DNA of 64,000 nt from Hexactinellida sp. DTS-2022. Lineage: Eukaryota; Porifera; Hexactinellida. Positions 31,701-42,300 of the stretch are shown piece after piece (position 1 is the first letter of the stretch; each line of letters opens with the position of its first letter). The position numbers and the translations under genes were made by a program. A model generated the notes under the pieces. The model was given only the letters and a program-made list of their open reading frames with translations. It was not told the origin of the DNA and did not search any database. The stretch spans positions 434,001 to 498,000 of the forward strand of contig JAPNXP010000009.1 in assembly GCA_028753945.1 (NCBI GenBank). Reading direction: 5' to 3'.

Positions 31701-34700
31701 AGGCTATAACCGATACGTGTCCCTTTATTCGCTTAATGTCCCTTTAACCGCTTCGTGTCCCTTTAACCGCTTCGTGTCCCTTTAACCGCTTCGTGTCCGT
31801 TTAACTGCTTCGTGTCCCTTTAACCGGTTCGTGTCCGTTTAACTGCTTCGTGTCCCTTTAACCGCTTCGTGTCCCTTTAACCGCTTCGTGTCCCTTTAAC
31901 CGCTTCGTGTCCCTTTAACCGCTTCGTGTCCCTTTAACCGCTTCGTGTCCCTTTAACCGCTTCGTGTCCCTTTAACCGCTTCGTGTCCCTTTAACCGCTT
32001 CGTGTCCCTTTAACCGCTTCGTGTCCCTTTAACCGCTTCGTGTCCCTTTAACTGCTTCGTGTCCCTTTAACCGCTTCGTGTCCCTTTAACCGCTTCATGT
32101 CCCTTTGCCATTACATATCCCTATAGGCTATAACCGATACGTGTCCCTTTATTCGCTTAATGTCCCTTTAACCGCTTCGTGTCCCTTTAACCGCTTCGTG
32201 TCCCTTTAACCGCTTCGTGTCCCTTTAACTGCTTCGTGTCCCTTTAACTGCTTCGTGTCCCTTTAACCGCTTCGTGTCCCTTTAACCGCTTCGTGTCCGT
32301 TTAACCGCTTCGTGTCCGTTTAACCGCTTCGTGTCCCTTTAACCGCTTCGTGTCCCTTTAACCGCTTCGTGTCCCTTTAACTGCTTCGTGTCCCTTTAAC
32401 CGCTTCATGTCCCTTTGCCATTACATATCCCTATAGGCTATAACCGATACGTGTCCCTTTATTCGCTTAATGTCCCTTTAACCGCTTCGTGTCCCTTTAA
32501 CCGCTTCGTGTCCATTTAACCGCTTCGTGTCCCTTTAACCGCTTCGTGTCCCTTTAACCGCTTCGTGTCCCTTTAACCGCTTCATGTCCCTTTGCCATTA
32601 CATATCCCTATAGGCTATAACCGATACGTGTCCCTTTATTCGCTTAATGTCCCTTTAACCGCTTCGTGTCCCTTTAACCGCTTCGTGTCCCTTTAACTGC
32701 TTCATGTCCCTTTAACCGGTTCGTGTCCCTTTAACCGCTTCGTGTCCCTTTAACCGCATCGTGTCCCTTTAAACGCTTCGTGTCCCTTTAACCGCTTCGT
32801 GTCCCTTTAACTGCTTCATGTCCCTTTAAACGCTTCGTGTCCCTTTAACCGCTTCGTGTCCCTTTAACCGCTTCGTGTCCGTTTAACCGCTTCGTGTCCC
32901 TTTAACCGCTTCGTGTCCCTTTAACCGCTTCGTGTCCCTTTAACTGCTTCGTGTCCCTTTAACTGCTTCGTGTCCCTTTAACCGCTTCGTGTCCCTTTAA
33001 CCGCTTCGTGGCCCTTTAACCGCTTCGTGTCCCTTTAACCGCTTCGTGTCCCTTTAACCGCTTCGTGTCCGTTTAACCGCTTCGTGTCCCTTTAACCGCT
33101 TCGTATCCCTTTAACCGCTTCGTGTCCCTTTAACTGCTTCGTGTCCCTTTAACTGCTTCGTGTCCCTTTAACCGCTTCGTGTCCCTTTAACCGCTTCGTG
33201 GCCCTTTAACCGCTTCGTGTCCCTTTAACCGCTTCGTGTCCCTTTAACCTCTTCATGTCCCTTTGCCATTACATATCCCTATAGGCTATAACCGATACGT
33301 GTCCCTTTATTCGCTTAAAGTCCCTTTAACCGCTTCGTGTCCCTTTAACCGCTTCGTGTCCCTTTAACCGCTTCGTGTCCCTTTAACTGCTTCGTGTCCC
33401 TTTAACTGCTTCATGTCCCTTTAACCGCTTCGTGTCCCTTTAACCTCTTCATGTCCCTTTGCCATTATATATCCCTATAGGCTATAACCGATACGTGTCC
33501 CTTTATTCGCTTAATGTCCCTTTAACCGCTTCGTGTCCCTTTAACCGCTTCGTGTCCCTTTAACCGCTTCGTGTCCCTTTAACTGCTTCGTGTCCCTTTA
33601 ACTGCTTCGTGTCCCTTTAACCGCTTCGTGTCCCTTTAACCGCTTCGTGTCCCTTTAACCGCTTCGTGTCCCTTTAACCGCTTCGTGTCCGTTTAACCGC
33701 TTCGTGTCCGTTTAACTGCTTCGTGTCCGTTTAACTGCTTCGTGTCCCTTTAACCGCTTCGTGTCCCTTTAACCGCTTCGTGTCCCTTTAACCGCTTCGT
33801 GTCCCTTTAACCGCTTCGTGTCCCTTTAACCGCTTCGTGTCCCTTTAACCGCTTCGTGTCCCTTTAACCGCTTCGTGTCCCTTTAAACGCTTCGTGTCCC
33901 TTTAACCGCTTCGTGTCCCTTTAACCGCTTCATGTCCCTTTGCCATTACATATCCCTATAGGCTATAACCGATACGTGTCCCTTTATTCGCTTAATGTCC
34001 CTTTAACCGCTTCGTGTCCCTTTAACCGCTTCGTGTCCCTTTAACCGCTTCGTGTCCCTTTAAACGCTTCGTGTCCCTTTAACCGCTTCGTGTCAGTTTA
34101 ACCGCTTCATGTCCCTTTGCCATTACATATCCCTATAGGCTATAACCGATACGTGTCCCTTTATTCGCTTAATGTCCCTTTAACCGCTTCGTGTCCCTTT
34201 AACCGCTTCGTGTCCCTTTAACCGCTTCGTGTCCCTTTAACCGCTTCGTGTCCCTTTAACCGCTTCGTGTCCCTTTAAACGCTTCGTGTCCCTTTAACCG
34301 CTTCGTGTCCCTTTAACCGCTTCATGTCCCTTTGCCATTACATATCCCTATAGGCTATAACCGATACGTGTCCCTTTATTCGCTTAATGTCCCTTTAACC
34401 GCTTCGTGTCCCTTTAACCGCTTCGTGTCCCTTTAACCGCTTCATGTCCCTTTGCCATTACATATCCCTATAGGCTATAACCGATACGTGTCCCTTTATT
34501 CGCTTAATGTCCCTTTAACCGCTTCGTGTCCCTTTAACCGCTTCGTGTCCCTTTAACCGCTTCGTGTCCCTTTAACCGCTTCATGTCCCTTTGCCATTAC
34601 ATATCCCTATAAGCTATAACCGATACGTGTCCCTTTATTCGCTTAATGTCCCTTTAACCGCTTCGTGTCCCTTTAACCGCTTAATGTCCCTTTAATCGTT

Positions 34701-37700
34701 TCATGTCCGTTTAACTGCTTCATGTCCGTTTAACTGCTTCGTGTCCCTTTAACCGCTTCGTGTCCCTTTAACCGCTTCGTGTCCCTTTAACCTCTTCATG
34801 TCCCTTTAACCGCTTCGTGTCCCTTTAACCGCTTCGTGTCCCTTTAACCGCTTCGTGTCCAGTTAACCGCTTCGTGTCCCTTTAACCGCTTCATGTCCCT
34901 TTGCCATTACATATCCCTATAAGCTATAACCGATACGTGTCCCTTTAACCGCTTCGTGTCCCTTTAAACGCTTCGTGTCCCTTTAACCGCTTCGTGTCCC
35001 TTTAACCTCTTCATGTCCCTTTGCCATTACATATCCCTATAGGCTATAACCGATACGTGTCCCTTTATTCGCTTAATGTCCCTTTAACCGCTTCGTGTCC
35101 CTTTAACCGCTTCGTGTCCCTTTAACCGCTTCGTGTCCCTTTAAACGCTTCGTGTCCCTTTAACCGCTTCGTGTCCCTTTAACCTCTTCATGTCCCTTTG
35201 CCATTACATATCCCTATAGGCTATAACCGATACGTGTCCCTTTATTCGCTTAATGTCCCTTTAACCGCTTCGTGTCCCTTTAACCGCTTCGTGTCCCTTT
35301 AACCGCTTCGTGTCCCTTTAAACGCTTCGTGTCCCTTTAACCGCTTCGTGTCCCTTTAACCGCTTCGTGTCCCTTTAACCGCTTCGTGTCCCTTTAACCG
35401 CTTTGTGTCCGTTTAACCGCTTCGTGTCCGTTTAACTGCTTCGTGTCCGTTTAACTGCTTTGTGTCCCTTTAACCGCTTCGTGTCCCTTTAACCGCTTCA
35501 TGTCCCTTTAACCGCTTCGTGTCCCTTTAACCGCTTTGTGTCCGTTTAACCGCTTCGTGTCCGTTTAACTGCTTCGTGTCCGTTTAACTGCTTTGTGTCC
35601 CTTTAACCGCTTCATGTCCCTTTAACCGCTTCGTGTCCCTTTAACCGCTTCGTGTCCCTTTAACCGCTTCGTGTCCCTTTAACCGCTTCGTGTCCCTTTA
35701 ACCGCTTCGTGTCCGTTTAACTGCTTTGTGTCCCTTTAACCGCTTCGTGTCCCTTTAACCGCTTCGTGTCCCTTTAACTGCTTCGTGTCCCTTTAACCGC
35801 TTCGTGTCCGTTTAACTGCTTCGTGTCCGTTTAACCGCTTCGTGTCCCTTTAAACGCTTCGTGTCCCTTTAACCGCTTCGTGTCCCTTTAACCGCTTCAT
35901 GTCCCTTTGCCATTACATATCCCTATAGGCTATAACCGATGCGTGTCCCTTTATTCGCTTAATGTCCCTTTAACCGCTTCGTGTCCCTTTAACCGCTTCG
36001 TGTCCCTTTAACCGCTTCGTGTCCCTTTAACCGCTTCGTGTCCGTTTAACCGCTTCGTGTCCGTTTAACCGCTTCGTGTCCGTTTAACTGCTTCGTGTCC
36101 CTTTAACCGCTTCGTGTCCCTTTAACCGCTTCGTGTCCCTTTAACCGCTTCGTGTCCCTTTAACTGCTTCGTGTCCCTTTAACCGCTTCGTGTCCCTTTA
36201 ACCGCTTCGTGTCCCTTTAACCGCTTCGTGTCCGTTTAACTGCTTTGTGTCCCTTTAACCGCTTCGTGTCCCTTTAACCGCTTCGTGTCCCTTTAACTGC
36301 TTCGTGTCCCTTTAACCGCTTCGTGTCCCTTTAACCGCTTCGTGTCCGTTTAACTGCTTCGTGTCCCTTTAACTGCTTCGTGTCCGTTTAACCGCTTCGT
36401 GTCCCTTTAACTGCTTCGTGTCCGTTTAACTGCTTTGTGTCCCTTTAACCGCTTCGTGTCCCTTTAACCGCTTCATGTCCCTTTAACTGCTTCGTGTCCC
36501 TTTAACCGCTTTGTGTCCGTTTAACCGCTTCGTGTCCGTTTAACTGCTTCGTGTCCGTTTAACTGCTTTGTGTCCCTTTAACCGCTTCGTGTCCCTTTAA
36601 CCGCTTCATGTCCCTTTAACCGCTTCGTGTCCCTTTAACCGCTTTGTGTCCGTTTAACCGCTTCGTGTCCGTTTAACTGCTTCGTGTCCGTTTAACTGCT
36701 TTGTGTCCCTTTAACCGCTTCATGTCCCTTTAACCGCTTCGTGTCCCTTTAACCGCTTCGTGTCCCTTTAACTGCTTCGTGTCCCTTTAACCGCTTCATG
36801 TCCCTTTGCCATTACATATCCCTATAGGCTATAACCGATACGTGTCCCTTTATTCGCTTAATGTCCCTTTAACCGCTTCGTGTCCCTTTAACCGCTTCGT
36901 GTCCCTTTAACCGCTTCGTGTCCCTTTAACCGCTTCGTGTCCCTTTAACCGCTTCGTGTCCCTTTAAACGCTTCGTGTCCCTTTAACCGCTTCGTGTCCC
37001 TTTAACCGCTTCATGTCCCTTTGCCATTACATATCCCTATAGGCTATAACCGATACGTGTCCCTTTATTCGCTTAATGTCCCTTTAACCGCTTCGTGTCC
37101 CTTTAACCGCTTCGTGTCCCTTTAACCGCTTCGTGTCCCTTTAACCGCTTCGTGTCCCTTTAACCGCTTCGTGTCCCTTTAAACGCTTCGTGTCCCTTTA
37201 ACCGCTTCGTGTCCCTTTAACCGCTTCATGTCCCTTTGCCATTACATATCCCTATAGGCTATAACCGATACGTGTCCCTTTATTCGCTTAATGTCCCTTT
37301 AACCGCTTCGTGTCCCTTTAACCGCTTCGTGTCCCTTTAACCGCTTCATGTCCCTTTGCCATTACATATCCCTATAGGCTATAACCGATACGTGTCCCTT
37401 TATTCGCTTAATGTCCCTTTAACCGCTTCGTGTCCCTTTAACCGCTTCGTGTCCCTTTAACCGCTTCATGTCCCTTTGCCATTACATATCCCTATAAGCT
37501 ATAACCGATACGTGTCCCTTTATTCGCTTAATGTCCCTTTAACCGCTTCGTGTCCCTTTAACCGCTTAATGTCCCTTTAATCGTTTCATGTCCGTTTAAC
37601 TGCTTCATGTCCGTTTAACTGCTTCGTGTCCCTTTAACCGCTTCGTGTCCCTTTAACCGCTTCGTGTCCCTTTAACCTCTTCATGTCCCTTTAACCGCTT

Positions 37701-39348
37701 CGTGTCCCTTTAACCGCTTCGTGTCCCTTTAACCGCTTCGTGTCCAGTTAACCGCTTCGTGTCCCTTTAACCGCTTCATGTCCCTTTGCCATTACATATC
37801 CCTATAAGCTATAACCGATACGTGTCCCTTTAACCGCTTCGTGTCCCTTTAAACGCTTCGTGTCCCTTTAACCGCTTCGTGTCCCTTTAACCTCTTCATG
37901 TCCCTTTGCCATTACATATCCCTATAGGCTATAACCGATACGTGTCCCTTTATTCGCTTAATGTCCCTTTAACCGCTTCGTGTCCCTTTAACCGCTTCGT
38001 GTCCCTTTAACCGCTTCGTGTCCCTTTAAACGCTTCGTGTCCCTTTAACCGCTTCGTGTCCCTTTAACCTCTTCATGTCCCTTTGCCATTACATATCCCT
38101 ATAGGCTATAACCGATACGTGTCCCTTTATTCGCTTAATGTCCCTTTAACCGCTTCGTGTCCCTTTAACCGCTTCGTGTCCCTTTAACCGCTTCGTGTCC
38201 CTTTAAACGCTTCGTGTCCCTTTAACCGCTTCGTGTCCCTTTAACCTCTTCATGTCCCTTTGCCATTACATATCCCTATAGGCTATAACCGATACGTGTC
38301 CCTTTATTCGCTTAATGTCCCTTTAACCGCTTCGTGTCCCTTTAACCGCTTCGTGTCCCTTTAACCGCTTCGTGTCCCTTTAAACGCTTCGTGTCCCTTT
38401 AACCGCTTCGTGTCCCTTTAACCTCTTCATGTCCCTTTGCCATTACATATCCCTATAGGCTATAACCGATACGTGTCCCTTTATTCGCTTAATGTCCCTT
38501 TAACCGCTTCGTGTCCCTTTAACCGCTTCGTGTCCCTTTAACCGCTTCGTGTCCCTTTAACCGCTTCGTGTCCCTTTAACTGCTTCGTGTCCGTTTAACC
38601 GCTTCATGTCCGTTTTACCACTTCATGTCCCTTTAACCGCTACATGTCCGTTTAACCGCTTCATGTCCGTTTAACTGCTTCGTGTCCCTTTACCCGCTTC
38701 GTGTCCCTTTAACCGCTTCGTGTCCCTTTAACCTCTTCATGTCCCTTTAACCGCTTCGTGTCCCTTTAACCGCTTCGTGTCCCTTTAACCGCTTCGTGTC
38801 CCTTTAACCGCTTCGTGTCCCTTTAACCGCTTCGTGTCCCTTTAACCGCTTCGTGTCCCTTTAACCGCTTCGTGTCCCTTTAACCGCTTTGTGTCCCTTT
38901 AACCGCTTCGTGTCCCTTTAACCGCTTCATGTCCCTTTGCCATTACATATCCCTATAAGCTATAACCGATACGTGTCCCTTTATTCGCTTAATGTCCCTT
39001 TAATCGTTTCATGTCCGTTTAACCGCTACATGTCTCTTTAACTGCTGCATGTCCCTTTAACTGCTTCATGTCCCTTTAACCGCTACATGTCTCTTTAACT
39101 GCTGCATGTCCCTTTAACTGCTTCATGTCCCTTTAACCGCTTCGTGACCTTTTAACCTCTTTTTCTTCATTCATTCATTCTTACAAGTATTTTTTAATTC
39201 TTTAATTTTTTTTCATTTATTTTATTTGAACTATTTTTTTCTTTGTTTCCCTACTTATTTTTCATTTAGTTTTGCTTGTACTATTTTTATTTGATTAAAT
39301 TTACTATTTCTAAATCTCGTGTCCATTTAACCGTAGTTGTCGTGGTTT
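28725..39348. mobile_element. 10.6-kb element with terminal inverted repeats, filled by satellite DNA
   Basis: The left end AAACCACGACAACTTGAGTT reads on to AAAAGGACG; the right end GTCCATTTAACCGTAGTTGT continues CGTGGTTT. The two are imperfect inverted repeats over about 28 bases, with weaker AT-rich similarity inward (AAATAGTA motifs on both sides). Between them: about 170 unique AT-rich bases on the left, about 10.3 kb of satellite, about 190 unique AT-rich bases on the right. No open frame of note. The target duplication is not clear. It appears to be a non-autonomous DNA element whose inside expanded. Confidence 0.7.
28897..39160. repeat. 19-bp satellite array, about 540 units
   Basis: Unit CGTGTCCCTTTAACCGCTT, with common variants GTCCGTTTAACTG and CCTCTTCATATC. 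About 30 times the run is broken by a variant block reading CCATTACATATCCCTATA, then GGCTATAACCGATA, then TTTATTCGCTTAATG, giving a higher-order pattern that is densest in 31.4-39 kb. A block of about 1.3 kb near 33.9-35.3 kb reappears about 2.9 kb downstream. The array has no coding potential. Exact length may be affected by assembly. Confidence 0.97.
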
Positions 39349-39389
39349 CCTACAATAAATACAAAGTTACAAACCAATACAGCTCCCAT

Positions 39390-42300
39390 TCAAACTGAGC
39401 TGACACAGGTCTCTTCTTCCTTCTTCAGAGATAACAGGTGTTGCAGGCACGCGTGATTAGGATCCGATATATGCGCATAGTTCATAAGCAGATGGTAGCA
39501 ACACTTGTGGAATAGAAAGCTAGCTCCATAACTGAGCGCCGCTTGGTACAGCTCCAAAACAACTTCGTTATCGATCTTCCTAGCTAGTATACTCTCCATT
39601 TCTCCCTGCATGCGCTCTATTAGGAACTGTTGCGCACAACTCAATAGCTCTACTCCCATCGTTAGATCGTCATGAGGGTATATAAGGTCCCCGGTGTACA
39701 GGTATGTCAGTACGTGCGATAATACCTAGTGACAGAACTGTGTGAATGGTATGCTGATATTATGTCACCTGTGAGCTAACCTGTGATCTTATAGTTGGAA
39801 AGGTGTGTTCGTTATTTTCTTTCTGTTCCCATAAACCGGATTCCAGCATGCTCTTAAATACCGGACTCTGAGTGCATAGCAACAGTTTGTGAGCGTAGAA
39901 CCTACAAATATACTCGGTACTTATTAGAGGCACTGAACTAACTAACACACAAGTTATAATCGGAATTAACTAACTAAGTTATAATACAGTTGTTCCCAAC
40001 CACAAGATGTATTACGGTTAATGGGAGGGGTCACATAATGTCTAATACTATTACTATAGGGAGTCCACGGGTGAAAAAGGTTGCAATTGCTGTTCTAATA
40101 GGAACTAACAAAGTTCTATTAGCAACTAGCTAGCTAGCTATGGGGTCACAGGACGCGAGGAGGCCTGAAATCGCCGCTAAGCAGAGGGGCCCAGGCCCGG
40201 CTAAGTACGTCCTCCCCTCCCAAACCGGGCGCATCTGTCACGACCCGACCCGCATGATGTCACCGGCCTACTCCTTCGGGAAGCGTCTCGGCTCCAGTAT
40301 CGTGCGTCCGTGGTCCTCGCCGGGCCCCGTGCACTATGTGCACCCGTCCCTAACGCGCACGGGGCGGGAGGGAGCCCCCGCCTACACCCTCAGACCCAGA
40401 ACCAGAGTTCTGCAGCCCGCGGCGATCCCGGGCCCGGGGGCGTACCGACCGGAGCGTACCCCTGTCCTCTCGCAGAGGCGGGCCCCTCAATACTCCTTCG
40501 GAACAAAGGGACCGGAGCCCCCGGCAAGTCGCACCCCCGCCCCCAACAGCTACGCGATTAAGACCACCATAGGCCGGGACGCCGCCACACAGCACTCGGG
40601 ACCGGCCTACTCGATGCTCGGACGCTCCCTCTCCGGCTCCTTCGCAGAGGACAGGGCCCGGACGCCCGGGCCCGCGGCCTACCACTGCGAGCGGAGCGAC
40701 CGATTCTTAAAGCGCAGTCTCTCCTACTCCATTCTGGCGCGTAACTTCGGCGTAGAGGGGAAGAGCCCCTGCCCCCCGCCCGGGAGCTACAGTCCCGAGA
40801 GGTGTGTGACTCCCTACTCCAGCTCCCCCGAACCCACATTTGGGGTCAGACACTCAGAGTACTTGACACCTCTGATGGACTCAAAGCTACATTAACCCCC
40901 TTTCTATTTTGTTATTATTTACCGCGCGGCTAATTATTATACACCACTTATTATTTATTTTGTATTTTTTTTGTATTTGTATTGAATTAAACTTTTTATA
41001 TTTTACATGGTAACCTTTGAAAGCAAACGAATTTGTAGTTTGAAAATACATTAAACCAATAGATTTGTAGCGTATTAACCGTGTTCGTACTAACGAGGTT
41101 CTACTGTATACTAATTAACTCACTTTTTCCCATCGCTGGATATGAGTATGACGTCACTGAGACTCTCATTACTGAGATAACTCGAGAAGTCCAGACAGCC
41201 GAACCCAATATTGGCAGGCACCTCCTTGCCCGTCCCTGGCGCGAACTTCTTCATAGCCAGGTAATGCAGGGCGGTGGTGTTGGCCTCGGTTAGTATTATA
41301 GGGTTTGCGCCGAGCTCGAGCAGCTGTATCATCATCTCGTAGTCGAACTTACGCGCGGCAGTAAGGAACAGAGTGTTGCCTAGGGGTAAGGGACCATGGA
41401 TTATAAGGGTCATAAGGATTGTTTCATGGGACAAATTTTTGAGCCTCAAATTTTTTTTGAAAAATCCAGAAAATAGCATTTAGGTGGATTCTAATGGTTC
41501 TCAGTAAACATATCGAAATTGCATAAATTAATGTTAATATTTAGTTATCAACTAATGGGTATTAATATCATACAATATCATTTTATTGACCCTCCGCTTA
41601 TCGGGAATACAATACGGTATATAATACCTTCCTTGTTAACAGGCCCTGTGTCTATCTTCATGTTGTGTTTGTTGATGAGGTGAGCTAGCATTCCTATTTC
41701 TCTCTGATTGAAAGCCTCGAACATCCAACAATAATCCTTCCTAATAACGACCTCTTCTGAGCGCAGTATCGCTTCTCGGTGAGTCAGAACCACATCCAGA
41801 ACCTGCATGCCAATGGTTAACTCCGGTAGCTATGCCAGATAGCTATCCATGGTTACCTGGATGCTCCTGCTGCGAATGCTCTCATAGGCCAGTGTCGGTT
41901 CGCAGAGGGTATAAATACTCGCGAGTAGGCTCTTCTCCAGCAGCCCCGCCAGCGACCCAGTGTCGCCTCGGGCTATAACCTCGATAATCTCGTCCGTGAC
42001 GCCCTTGTTGCGCTCCTGGAGGGCGCTCAGTCGCTTGGGTCTGAGAGAGACGGGAGGGGGGTTCCGACGAGTGTCCTGAAGTGACACGTCCCTAGCTAGG
42101 GTGGGGCCGGCCCGCCCCTGGGGCCCCTGGGACTCCAGACTCAGATGCAGGTCTCTCAGGTCCCCCGCGTTCAGGTTCAGGTTCTGGAACCTATAATAAG
42201 GCTTGTATAGTCAAACCGGTTTATAACTAAACGGATTACTAACTATTTATTCTAATTGTGTAAGAAATTCAAATTTTGTTCTATCTTCAATCGGCTTATT

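Noticed and set aside
28897-39160. CRISPR-like look of short regular repeats
   Set aside because: Units are contiguous 19-mers with no unique spacers and the locus is eukaryotic; it is a satellite.
28897-39160. Centromere or telomere repeat
   Set aside because: The unit is not a telomeric type, the array lies between ordinary genes and within inverted-repeat ends. Nothing in the sequence supports centromere function.
40078-40140. AGCTAGCTAGCT before the SHIPPO gene as a regulatory motif
   Set aside because: Simple sequence of twelve bases; too little to support a function.
40350-40839. Arg-rich open frames antisense to the SHIPPO gene
   Set aside because: Shadow frames caused by high GC; the sense frame has clear repeats of a known family.
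41830-41856. 27-base intron in the ankyrin-BTB gene
   Set aside because: A downstream AG gives a 54-base intron that keeps the same frame and is a more usual size; left as an alternative.
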